Shown in pieces: positions 31,746-39,717 of a stretch of DNA of 45,484 nucleotides (positions are counted from its first letter, which is position 1; each line of letters opens with the position of its first letter). Location: NCBI RefSeq assembly GCF_001514305.1, contig NZ_KQ949082.1, forward strand, positions 17,082-62,565, read 5' to 3'. This DNA is from Streptomyces dysideae (GTDB taxonomy: Bacteria; Actinomycetota; Actinomycetes; Streptomycetales; Streptomycetaceae). A program made the position numbers and the translations under genes. The notes under the pieces are model-generated. The model saw only the letters and a list, made by a program, of their open reading frames with translations, made no database searches and was not told where the DNA came from.

Positions 31746-33125
31746 GGACGTGATCCCGGCCTCGTACAGCGCGTGCGCGGTGCGCAGTACGAGGTCGTCG
31801 CGGTGGCGGGCGGCCACGATCTGCAGGCCTACGGGCAGACCGTCGCCGTCCGTGCCGACCGGGACCGTCGCCGCCGGCTGCTGGGTCATGTTGAACGGGT
31901 ACGTGAACGGCGTCCACCCCGTCCACCGGTGGTGCCCCGACCCCTTCGGCACCTCGACGCCCGCCTCGAACGCGGTGAGCGGGAGGGTCGGGGTGACGAG
32001 GAGGTCGTGGGTGTCGTGGAAGTGGCCCATCCGGCGGCCCAGCTCCATGCGGACGTCGACGGCGGCCAGATAGTCGAGGGCGGAGTAGCGGGCGCCGATC
32101 CCGCAGATCTCCCGCAGCCCCGGGTCGAGCAGCTCCCGCTGGTGCGGCCCGAGATGCTGGGTCACCCGGGCCGCCCCGCTGAACCACAGGGTGTGGAAGG
32201 CGTCCACCGGTTCGGTGAGGTCGGGGTCGATCTCCTCGACGTACGCGCCCAGCCCCGCCAGCCGCTCCACCGCCCGCCGCACCGCCGCCGCGACGGCGGG
32301 ACTGACCGCCACCTGCCCGCCGAGGGACGGCGAGTACGCGACGCGCAGCCCGTGCACCCCGCCGGACAGCCCCGCCACGAAGGAGCCGGGGGTCGGCGGA
32401 AGCGCCGACCAGTCGCGGGAGTCGGGGCGGCCGATGACGTCGAGCAACAGCGCCGCGTCCGCCGCGTCCCGCGTCATCGGGCCGACATGGGCCAGCGTGC
32501 CGAAGGCGCTCGCCGGGTAGAGGGGGACGCGGCCGTACGTCGGCTTCAGCGCGAAGATGCCGCAGAACGCCGCCGGGATACGCACGCTGCCGCCGCCGTC
32601 CGTGCCGAGGGCCAGCGGTCCCGCGCCCATTGCCACGGCCGCCGCGGCGCCGCCGCTCGAACCGCCGGCGGTGCGTGTCGGGTCGTGCGGGTTGCGGGTG
32701 ACGCCGCTGAGCGGGGAGTCGGTGACGCCCTTCCAGCCGTATTCGGGGGTCGTGGTCTTGCCGAGGAAGACGGCGCCGTGCTCACGCAGCCGGGCGACGG
32801 AGGGGGCGTCCTCGTCCCAACTGCCCTGCTCCGAGACCGTCTTGGAGCCGCGGAGCGTGGGCGCGCCGCGCAGCAGCAGGATGTCCTTCACTGTGACCGG
32901 AACGCCGTCGAGGAGACCCTCCGGCTCGCCGCGCCGCCAGCGGTCGGCGGACGCGCGGGCCTGGTCCAGGGCCTGGTCCGCCAACAGGCGTACGAAAGCG
33001 TTCACTTCCGGCTGGATCCGCTCGGCCCGTGCCAGTGTCGCGCGGGTGGCGTCGACGGGGCTGAACTCGCCCTTGCGGTAGCCGTCGAGGAGTTGTACGG
33101 CGGTCAGTTCGGTGAGGTCCGTCAT
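31740..33125 (-). CDS. Amidase signature family hydrolase
   Basis: A 461-aa enzyme starting at ATG 33125. The amidase-signature catalytic set is complete: Lys80 (VTVKDILLL), the Gly/Ser motif AGGSSGGAAAAVAMG with the cis-Ser (S157) and the nucleophile Ser180 in GTDGGGSVRIPA. The length is normal for the family. It hydrolyses an amide, possibly an N-acyl or carboxamide intermediate of the compound taken up by the ehu transporter. Downstream (minus strand) the stop lies in a 13-bp repeat; upstream the dehydrogenase gene ends 23 bp away on the same strand, so the two form an operon in the order dehydrogenase-amidase. Confidence 0.9.
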   Translation of the reverse strand: MTDLTELTAVQLLDGYRKGEFSPVDATRATLARAERIQPEVNAFVRLLADQALDQARASADRWRRGEPEGLLDGVPVTVKDILLLRGAPTLRGSKTVSEQGSWDEDAPSVARLREHGAVFLGKTTTPEYGWKGVTDSPLSGVTRNPHDPTRTAGGSSGGAAAAVAMGAGPLALGTDGGGSVRIPAAFCGIFALKPTYGRVPLYPASAFGTLAHVGPMTRDAADAALLLDVIGRPDSRDWSALPPTPGSFVAGLSGGVHGLRVAYSPSLGGQVAVSPAVAAAVRRAVERLAGLGAYVEEIDPDLTEPVDAFHTLWFSGAARVTQHLGPHQRELLDPGLREICGIGARYSALDYLAAVDVRMELGRRMGHFHDTHDLLVTPTLPLTAFEAGVEVPKGSGHHRWTGWTPFTYPFNMTQQPAATVPVGTDGDGLPVGLQIVAARHRDDLVLRTAHALYEAGITSP

Positions 33126-33147
33126 GCGCCCTCCAGATCGGGTGAGT

Positions 33148-34107
33148 TCAGCGTCCCGGTACGTATCCGCGCTGCTTGTCGACCACGTTCACCAGCGGTC
33201 TGCCCGCCTCCCACCGCTCGTACAACTCCACGAACTGCGCGCCGAGCGCATCCCGCCAGCCGATGGTGTCGCCGCTCATGTGCGGGGACACGATCAGGTT
33301 CGGGACCCGCCACAAGGGGCTGTCGGGGGTGAGGGGCTCGTGCTCGAACACATCGAGCGCCGCCCCCGCGATCCAACGCTTGGCCAGTGCCTCGGCCAGC
33401 GCGTCCTCGACGACCAGCTGGCCGCGGCCGACGTTGACGAAACGGGCGGCGGGCTGCATCACGCCGAAGCGGCGCGCGTCGAACATGCCGTACGTCTGCT
33501 CCGTGAGCGGCGCGGCCGCGATCACCCAGTCGGCGCGGGCGATCAGCCGGTCGAGGTCGTCGGGGCCGTGGACGCCGGTGCGCGGGGTGCGGCCGACGAG
33601 GGCGGTGGTGATGTCGAGGGCCTTGAGCGTGCGGGCGATGGTCCGACCGATGGGCCCGGACCCGACGACGCACGCGCGCGTGCCGGCGATCCGCATCGAC
33701 TCGCGGTGCCGCCACTCCCGCGCACCCTGCAGCTCCAGGGTCCGCGGCAGGTCCTTGCCCATCGCAAGGACCAGCGCGGCCACGTACTCGGCGATCGGCT
33801 GGTCGAAGACACCGCGCGCGTTGGTGACCACGGTGTCCGAAGCGGTGAGTTCCGGACACATCAGATGGTCCACGCCCGCGCTCGCCGTGTGCACCCAGCG
33901 CGGCCGGGGACCCGCGCCGGGCCAGGCGTGGCGTACGGCGTGCGAGGCGAAGTCCCAGACCAGCAGGACGTCGGCGTGCGGGAGGCGCTCGGCGAGGGTG
34001 GACTCGTCCGCGTGCTCGACCCGGGCGCGGCCGGTGAGACGGCCGAGACGGGGGAGGGGTTCGGCGTCGAGCACGAGGACCGTCGGGACGGATGCGGGTG
34101 CGGTCAT
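33148..34107 (-). CDS. D-2-hydroxyacid dehydrogenase (NAD-dependent)
   Basis: A 319-aa enzyme. The substrate domain (1-100) includes the conserved TASAGVDHLMCPEL. The NAD domain has VVGSGPIGRTIA, then VNVGRGQLVVEDAL (Arg228), DVFEHEPL (Glu257) and SPHMSGDT (His276), the catalytic triad of the family. Start ATG 34107 lies 11 nt after GAGGAA; upstream ATG codons at 34134 and beyond lack a ribosome site. It would reduce a 2-keto acid or oxidise a D-2-hydroxy acid, a plausible last step of the catabolic set. First gene of a two-gene operon with the amidase, and divergent from the first maleate-isomerase-family gene. Confidence 0.9.
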   Translation of the reverse strand: MTAPASVPTVLVLDAEPLPRLGRLTGRARVEHADESTLAERLPHADVLLVWDFASHAVRHAWPGAGPRPRWVHTASAGVDHLMCPELTASDTVVTNARGVFDQPIAEYVAALVLAMGKDLPRTLELQGAREWRHRESMRIAGTRACVVGSGPIGRTIARTLKALDITTALVGRTPRTGVHGPDDLDRLIARADWVIAAAPLTEQTYGMFDARRFGVMQPAARFVNVGRGQLVVEDALAEALAKRWIAGAALDVFEHEPLTPDSPLWRVPNLIVSPHMSGDTIGWRDALGAQFVELYERWEAGRPLVNVVDKQRGYVPGR

Positions 34108-34259
34108 GCGGAAGCCGTTCCTCAGGGGGATCATTGGGTGTGGCGGGCCGTCTGACATGCGAGGTTTGACCACGCTCGCACCCCAACCTACCTTCGTCAA
34201 CACGGGCGTACGTACGGTCCGTTGCTCACCCGTTTCTCGCAGTGAGGGCGGTGCCTGCC

Positions 34260-35072
34260 ATGGACGCCATGGACATCTCCTTTCTCGGCGGACCTCGCCC
34301 GCAGCGCGGTGTCGGAGTCGTCGCCCCCTTCGACTTCGCCCTGGACCGCGAACTGTGGCGCTGGGTGCCGGACGAGGTCTCCCTGCATCTGACCCGGACG
34401 CCGTTCGTCCCCGTCGAGGTCAGCCTGGATCTGGCCCGCCTGGTCAGCGAACACGAGACGCTGGCCGACGGCGCCCGGACCCTGACCGCCGTCACTCCCG
34501 AGGTCGTGGCCTACGCCTGCACGTCCGGCAGCTTCGTCGGCGGGATCGCCGGCGAGCGCGCGATGTGCGAGGCCATGAAACGGGCGGGCACGGTGCCGGC
34601 CGTGACCACGTCCGGGGCGCTCCTGGAGGCGCTCGCCGAGCTCGGCGTACGGCGGGTGGCGCTGGTGACGCCGTACACGGTGTCGGTGACGCGGGCACTG
34701 GAGGAGTACGTCGCGGAGGCCGGCGTCACGGTCACCGGCTGCGCGTTCATGGGCCTGACCAGGCACATCTGGAAGGTCCCGTACCGCGATGTGGTCGACA
34801 TGGCCCGGGACGCGGCACGGGGTGCCGCGGACGCCCTCTTCATCAGCTGCACCAACCTCCCCACCTACGACGTGATCCCGCAACTGGAGGCGGAACTGCG
34901 CATCCCCGTGCTGTCGGCCAACCAGGTGACGATGTGGGCGGCGCTGCGTCGGCTGGGTACCCGAGCCGTGGGGTCGTACCAGGCGCTGATCGATCCGACG
35001 GCGCGGACCGGCCCCGTACTGCCGGACGAACCGCGCGTGCCGCACGAAGAACAGCAGGAAGGTTCGACATGA
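34260..35072 (+). CDS. Maleate isomerase / Asp-Glu racemase superfamily protein (EutA-like), two-cysteine form
   Basis: A 270-aa protein. It belongs to the aspartate/glutamate racemase-like superfamily containing maleate cis-trans isomerase, arylmalonate decarboxylase and EutA. Both catalytic cysteines are present: Cys87 in AYACTSGSF and Cys197 in FISCTNLPTY. The first half begins RGVGVVAPFDFALDREL. ATG 34260 follows GAGGGCGG; ATG 34269 and GTG 34242 are alternatives. The gene overlaps the next by 4 nt (ATGA). EutA functions in ectoine breakdown but its exact reaction is debated; isomerisation or racemisation of a C4-C5 diacid or amino acid is the family theme. Confidence 0.87.
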   Translation: MDAMDISFLGGPRPQRGVGVVAPFDFALDRELWRWVPDEVSLHLTRTPFVPVEVSLDLARLVSEHETLADGARTLTAVTPEVVAYACTSGSFVGGIAGERAMCEAMKRAGTVPAVTTSGALLEALAELGVRRVALVTPYTVSVTRALEEYVAEAGVTVTGCAFMGLTRHIWKVPYRDVVDMARDAARGAADALFISCTNLPTYDVIPQLEAELRIPVLSANQVTMWAALRRLGTRAVGSYQALIDPTARTGPVLPDEPRVPHEEQQEGST

Positions 35073-35800
35073 CCGCACTCGGATTCCTCTACCCGGGACA
35101 CTCCGCCGAGGACGACTACCCACGCATCGAACAGCTGCTGGGCAGCAACGTCCGGCTGGACGTGGTGCACACCGACATCGGTACGGACGCACACCGGGTG
35201 GACGCCCTGCGCGAGATGGGCTCATCGGAGCGGCTCGCGGCCGGGGTGGAGGCGCTGCGGCTGACGGGCGCCGAGGCGGTGGTGTGGGCGTGCACCAGCG
35301 GCAGCTTCGTCTACGGCTGGGAGGGCGCCCACGAACAGGTACGGGGTCTGGCCCTCGCGGCCGGGATGCCGGCGTCCTCGACGTCGTTCGCCTTCGTGCA
35401 CGCGGTACGGGAACTGGAGGCGGGGCGGGTCGCGATCGGCGCGACGTATCCGTCCGACGTGGCCGGCCTCTTCGCGGACTTCCTGCACGCGGCGGGCGTG
35501 ACGGTGACCGGGGTGCGCGGCGCCGGGATCATCACGGCGGCGGAGGTCGGGACGTGGGGGGAGGAGGAGGTGTTCGCGCTGGCTCGGGAGGCGGACGCGG
35601 ACGATGCGGAGGCGGTGCTGTTGCCGGACACGGCGCTGCACACGGCGGCGTACATCCCGGCGCTGGAGAAGGAACTGGGGAAGCCGGTCCTCACGGCGAA
35701 CCAGGTGACGGTGTGGGAGGCGCTGAGGCTGACGGACCGGCGGGTCAACGCGCCGGCGTTGGGGGCGCTGTTCACACGGGAGCCGATCGTCCAGGTGTAG
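35069..35800 (+). CDS. Maleate isomerase / Asp-Glu racemase superfamily protein, single-cysteine form
   Basis: A 243-aa paralogue of the preceding gene, coupled by ATGA and with AGGAAGG upstream. The first cysteine is kept (Cys75, VVWACTSGSFVYG), but the second position reads LLPDTALHT, so Asp187 stands where the superfamily normally has Cys. Arylmalonate decarboxylases also have only one catalytic Cys, although they lose the other one. The protein could therefore catalyse a different reaction, form a hetero-oligomer with its neighbour, or bind the substrate only. A large inverted repeat follows at 35823-35997. Confidence 0.87.
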   Translation: MTALGFLYPGHSAEDDYPRIEQLLGSNVRLDVVHTDIGTDAHRVDALREMGSSERLAAGVEALRLTGAEAVVWACTSGSFVYGWEGAHEQVRGLALAAGMPASSTSFAFVHAVRELEAGRVAIGATYPSDVAGLFADFLHAAGVTVTGVRGAGIITAAEVGTWGEEEVFALAREADADDAEAVLLPDTALHTAAYIPALEKELGKPVLTANQVTVWEALRLTDRRVNAPALGALFTREPIVQV

Positions 35801-35822
35801 GGAGTCGAGGGCGCCGCCGCCA

Positions 35823-35997
35823 GGGGGCTCCGCCCCTGGACCCCCGGCCTATGCCCACCCACCGCCCGTTTGCGGTCGGGAGAGAGGCTGGCCCAGCGCC
35901 TCGTAGCTGACCCGGCGTTTCGGGCGGGGCCCACCCTTCTGCCGACCCAGTCGGGCGGTGGGTGGGCACAGGCCGGCGGTCTGGGGGCGGAGCCCCC
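35823..35997. repeat. Long inverted repeat (46-bp arms) with palindromic spacer
   Basis: The arm at 35823-35868 is inverted at 35952-35997 with 42 of 46 positions matching. It begins GGGGGCTCCGCCCC, itself a hairpin of the type common at Streptomyces gene ends, and ends CCCACCCACCGCCCG. The 83-bp centre contains no gene. It occupies most of the 300 bp between the racemase and LLM genes. No flanking direct repeat was seen, so it may be a pair of oppositely placed terminators or an old mobile element. Confidence 0.85.
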
Positions 35998-36100
35998 AGT
36001 GCGAGGCCGGCCACAGCGCCCCGTACCCGGGAATAAACCGGAGACTCCCTCCTGTTAACGCCGATCAGGACACCACAGGGCGAAACCGCAGGAGGCACAC

Positions 36101-37189
36101 GTGGCGGCAGACGAGATCCGGGGCACAGAACTTGGCACCGCCCCCGTCCCCCTCTCCGTACTGGACCTGGTAACCGTCGGCGCCGGCCGAACCGCCACAG
36201 ACGCCCTCCGCACCAGTGTCACCCTCTCCCGCCTCGCAGAGACCCGCGGCTTCCACCGCTACTGGGTCGCCGAACACCACTCCATGCCCGGCGTCGCCTC
36301 GTCTTCCCCGGCCGTGATCCTGGCCCACCTGGCCGCCCACACCACCCGCATCCGTCTCGGCTCGGGCGGTGTCATGCTGCCCAACCACGCCCCGCTGATC
36401 ATCGCGGAGCAGTTCGGCACACTCGAGGCCATGGCCCCGGGCCGCGTAGACCTCGGCCTCGGCCGAGCCCCCGGCACGGACGGCGCCACCGCAGCCGCCC
36501 TCCGCCGCAACGACCGCCTCAACGAAGTTGCCGACGACTTCCCCGAGCAGCTCGCGGAGCTCACCCGCTTCCTGGACGACGACTTCCCGGACGGCCACCC
36601 GTACCGCCGTATCCACGCCGTCCCCGGCCCGATCCAGGCGACATCCCCCGGCGGCGTCCAGTCCCCGCACCGCCCGCCGATCTGGCTGCTCGGCTCCTCC
36701 GGCTTCAGCGCCAGGCTGGCCGGCGTGCTCGGGCTGCCCTTCGCCTTCGCGCACCACTTCTCGGCGCAGAACACCATCCCGGCCCTGGACCTCTACCGAG
36801 AGTCCTTCAAGCCCTCCGCCGTACTCGACGAGCCGTACGCCCTCATCGGCGTCTCCGCGCTCGCCACCGACGAGGCGGAGGAGGCCCGCCGGCAGGTCAT
36901 GGCCGGCGCGCTGAGCATGATCCGGCTGCGGACCGGGCGGCCTGGACTCGTCCCGACCCCGGAGGAGGCGGAGGCGCACCCCTTCAGCCCGATGGAGCGG
37001 GAGTTCATCGAGTCCTGGAACGCCAACATCGTGCACGGCACCGCGGACGAGGTCCGCTCCGGCCTCGACGACCTCCAGAAGCGCACGGGCGCCGACGAGT
37101 TGATGCTCACGTCCCACGCCCACAGCGGCGACATCCGCGTGCGCTCCTACGAACTCATCGCCGACGCCTACGGATTGCCGACCCTCTGA
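36101..37189 (+). CDS. LLM-class (luciferase-like) flavin-dependent oxidoreductase
   Basis: A 362-aa protein starting at GTG 36101, 6 nt after AGGAGG. The typical start of the MsnO8-type subgroup is visible: VPLSVLDLVTVGAGRTATDALR, then RYWVAEHHSMPGVASSSPAV, IRLGSGGVMLPNHAPLIIAEQFG and PGRVDLGLGRAPG. C-terminal residues read ADELMLTSHAHS. The (beta/alpha)8 fold binds reduced FMN or F420; substrate is unknown. It has its own promoter region behind the inverted repeat; no operon partner is evident. Confidence 0.9.
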   Translation: MAADEIRGTELGTAPVPLSVLDLVTVGAGRTATDALRTSVTLSRLAETRGFHRYWVAEHHSMPGVASSSPAVILAHLAAHTTRIRLGSGGVMLPNHAPLIIAEQFGTLEAMAPGRVDLGLGRAPGTDGATAAALRRNDRLNEVADDFPEQLAELTRFLDDDFPDGHPYRRIHAVPGPIQATSPGGVQSPHRPPIWLLGSSGFSARLAGVLGLPFAFAHHFSAQNTIPALDLYRESFKPSAVLDEPYALIGVSALATDEAEEARRQVMAGALSMIRLRTGRPGLVPTPEEAEAHPFSPMEREFIESWNANIVHGTADEVRSGLDDLQKRTGADELMLTSHAHSGDIRVRSYELIADAYGLPTL

Positions 37190-37242
37190 TCCCGGCCGCA
37201 GCCGCCGCTCACACCCGTACCGTTCCTGAGGACTGAGCAGGA

Positions 37243-37485
37243 GTGAGCCTGATCAGCCGCACGCCCCGAACGGTCCTGGGCGTACTGGTCCCCGGCGTAC
37301 TCGACCCCGGGGCGGCGACACGCATCCTGTGCGTGGTCCGGGCCCGGGAGGCCAGTTCCCTGCGCGACCTGGCCAGGTGGGTACGGCCAGTGGCGACGGG
37401 GAGGCCCCGAACCATCACTCCGGTGGAGCGGGGGCCCCGCACGCTGACGCTGTACCCGGCGTCCCAGATCGTGCGATCACGTTAA
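37243..37485 (+). CDS. Small hypothetical ORF (doubtful)
   Basis: An 80-aa frame starting at GTG 37243 in a 287-bp space between the LLM and cdgA-like genes, with AGGAG overlapping the start codon. It is arginine-rich with no recognisable domain, and it is opposed by an open frame on the other strand. It overlaps the 3' end of the cdgA-like gene by 9 nt. Coding status is weak; it may be the only content of this gap besides the two gene ends. Confidence 0.25.
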   Translation: MSLISRTPRTVLGVLVPGVLDPGAATRILCVVRAREASSLRDLARWVRPVATGRPRTITPVERGPRTLTLYPASQIVRSR

Positions 37486-39399
37486 CTCGGTCGGCCCAGG
37501 GCGCCGCAAGTCCGCGAGCCGACCATCACACGATCGAGCTGACTCGACCTTGTGCGCACTCCTTGGCGAGCAGTCGCCAACCCCCAACAACTCGGAGATG
37601 CGATCCGGCGACACCGGCCGTGAATACAGCCACCCCTGGCCGGTGTCGCAGCCGATCCGCCGCAGGCGGCCGGCCTGAGCCGAGGTCTCCACGCACTCCG
37701 CGGTGACCGTCAGGCCCAGCCGGTGGGCGAGTTGGATCATCGCCTCGACCACGACCTCGTCGGCGGGGTTGGGCGGCTCGCCCGTGCCCTCGTACTGGAA
37801 GCCGCGGACGAAGGATCCGTCCAGTTTGAGGACCGAGACGGGCAGCCGGCTGAGATAGGCCAGGTTCGAGTAGCCGGTGCCGAAGTCGTCGATCGCGATG
37901 CGTACGCCCATGTCGCTGAGGGCCTGCAAGGCCTGCAGAGGGCGGCCCGCCGAGCCCATCACCGCCGACTCCGTCAGCTCCAACTGGAGCAGGTGCGGGG
38001 CGAGTTCCGTCTCGGCGAGAAGTTCCGCCACGTCCGCCACCAGGTCCGAGTCCCAGACCTGACGGACCGCCACGTTCACGCTCACGAAGATCGGCGGCTC
38101 GTCGGGGTGGTCCAGCTGCCAGCGGCGGGCCTGTCGGCAGGCGGTCGCCAGGACCCAGCGGCCGAGCGGGACGATCGAGCCGTCCTCCTCGGCCAATCCG
38201 ATGAACCGATTCGGCGTAAGTGTGCCGAACCGCGGGTGGTTCCAGCGCACCAACGCCTCGACCCCGCCCAGCCGGCCGTCCTCCATGTTCACCAACGGCT
38301 GGTACTCCAGGGCGAATTCGCCCCGTTCGATGGCCGGGCGGAGCGTGGAGGCGAGGGCCTGGCGGGTCATGCGGTGGGCGTTGCGCTCGGGGTCGAAGAG
38401 GGTCCAGCGGTCCTTGCCGTCGGCCTTGGCCCAGTAGAGGGTCGTGTCGGCCGCCTGCATCAGGGCGGTGGGGGTGGTGCCGGCCGCGTGGCGTTCCACG
38501 ACGCCGATCGACGCCGACACCGACAGCCGGCGGCCGGACAGGTCGTAGGGGGCCTGGATGGCCTTGAGGACCGACTCGGCGAGGTCGGCGAGCTGCTCGG
38601 TGCCCGTCGAGTCCTCGACGAGCAGGGCGAATTCGTCGCCGCCGAGCCGGGCCACCAGCGGCGCGCTCGATCTGGCGCGGCCCGCCTCCTCCGCGCACTG
38701 CGTCAACCGCTCGGCGACGGCGGCCAGCAGCCGGTCGCCGACGCGGTGCCCGAGAGTGTCGTTGATCGCCTTGAAGCCGTCCAGGTCCAGATAGCACAGG
38801 CCGATCCGGCCGGTCGTGCCGCCCTCCTCATAGGCCTCCGCGTCCATTGCCGCCGACAGCCGCTCGAAGAACAGTGTGCGGTTGGGTAGCCGGGTCACCG
38901 GGTCGTGCATCTGCAAGTGCCGCAGTCTGGCCTGGAGTTCGCGCTGCGCGCTGATGTCGGCGACCGACAGCAGGACACCGCCCTTCTCCTCGCCGGACAG
39001 CGGCGTCACCGTGACCTGGATCCACAGGGAGTGCCCGTCGGGATGCTTCAGCCGGCGCGAACAGCGCAGCCGGGCCTGCCGGCCGCGCAGCATCTCGCGG
39101 TACGCGTGCCAGGTGCGGGCGTCGCTGGAGAGGTCCACCAGATCGGCGGCGACCGCGCCGGTGAGCGCGTCCGGCACCGTGCCGAGCAGGTCGGCGAGGG
39201 TGGCGTTGGCTCTGACGACCAGGCCCGCACGGTCCACCACCGCCATCGCGAGGGGCGCGGCGGCGAAGGCCGACCCGAAGGGCGGGGGCGACGGCAGGCC
39301 GCCCGGCCCCGTACCAGGGGATGACTCCCCGTTACTCTCTGTGACGGCCGGCCGGATGAGGTCTGCCGCGGGCGTCGGCCCTTCGGACGTTCCGCTCAC
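37477..39399 (-). CDS. cdgA: PAS-GGDEF-EAL cyclic di-GMP protein (CdgA-like)
   Basis: A 640-aa bifunctional c-di-GMP enzyme. Start GTG 39399, with GGGAG 6 nt upstream. Order: disordered Pro/Gly N terminus (1-40), PAS sensor domain (about 43-155, FAAAPLAMAVVDRAGLVVRA), GGDEF domain (160-335; intact active site RLGGDEF, 251-257), EAL domain (345-610; VEALVRW, DDFGTGYSN, KLDGSFVRG). The RxxD inhibitory site expected just before GGDEF is not seen, so feedback inhibition may be absent. The gene matches the position and architecture of S. coelicolor CdgA, a BldD target that affects development. Whether it acts mainly as cyclase or phosphodiesterase cannot be settled by reading. Confidence 0.88.
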   Translation of the reverse strand: MSGTSEGPTPAADLIRPAVTESNGESSPGTGPGGLPSPPPFGSAFAAAPLAMAVVDRAGLVVRANATLADLLGTVPDALTGAVAADLVDLSSDARTWHAYREMLRGRQARLRCSRRLKHPDGHSLWIQVTVTPLSGEEKGGVLLSVADISAQRELQARLRHLQMHDPVTRLPNRTLFFERLSAAMDAEAYEEGGTTGRIGLCYLDLDGFKAINDTLGHRVGDRLLAAVAERLTQCAEEAGRARSSAPLVARLGGDEFALLVEDSTGTEQLADLAESVLKAIQAPYDLSGRRLSVSASIGVVERHAAGTTPTALMQAADTTLYWAKADGKDRWTLFDPERNAHRMTRQALASTLRPAIERGEFALEYQPLVNMEDGRLGGVEALVRWNHPRFGTLTPNRFIGLAEEDGSIVPLGRWVLATACRQARRWQLDHPDEPPIFVSVNVAVRQVWDSDLVADVAELLAETELAPHLLQLELTESAVMGSAGRPLQALQALSDMGVRIAIDDFGTGYSNLAYLSRLPVSVLKLDGSFVRGFQYEGTGEPPNPADEVVVEAMIQLAHRLGLTVTAECVETSAQAGRLRRIGCDTGQGWLYSRPVSPDRISELLGVGDCSPRSAHKVESARSCDGRLADLRRPGPTELT

Positions 39400-39717
39400 C
39401 GCTCGCTCCCGCAGTGCACTCGGTCTTCGGATGGGTCTCGTGGGATGGCCGGCCGGGGGGGTGGTCGGTACCGGGCCGTGTCCGTGCAGGGAAGTGCCAG
39501 GAAAGTGTGCCGATCATAGAGGCTGGCCCCGGGCCCTTCCAGCCACTGTCCAGTGTCCCGGATGGACCCGCCGTTCCGACAGATCGTTTCTGCCCGCACC
39601 TGGCCGGGTTCTTCGGGCACCGGATCACATGTGACGGACCGTGAGCGGTTCGGGGGTGTCGGCGGCGGGTTTGGTCCAGCCCCCTCACTCATATGGTGCA
39701 GATAAACAGGGCGCAGT
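39400..39717. promoter_or_regulatory. Divergent region between cdgA-like and protease genes
   Basis: 318 bp without a gene. It must hold promoters for both flanking genes. A perfect palindrome TCACATGTGA lies at 39625-39634. BldD sites have the same half-site style but wider spacing, so this is not an obvious BldD site. An AT-rich patch (ATATGGTGCAGATAAACAG) lies 12-30 nt before the protease ATG. Confidence 0.45.

Noticed and set aside
33176..34259. N-terminal extension of the second isomerase frame across the dehydrogenase and first isomerase
   Set aside because: The ATGA overlap with AGGAAGG and the start at the family N terminus (35069) define the real gene.
39625..39634. TCACATGTGA as a BldD site for the cdgA-like gene
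   Set aside because: Half-sites resemble BldD boxes but the spacing is shorter than the known consensus; kept only as an unassigned palindrome.
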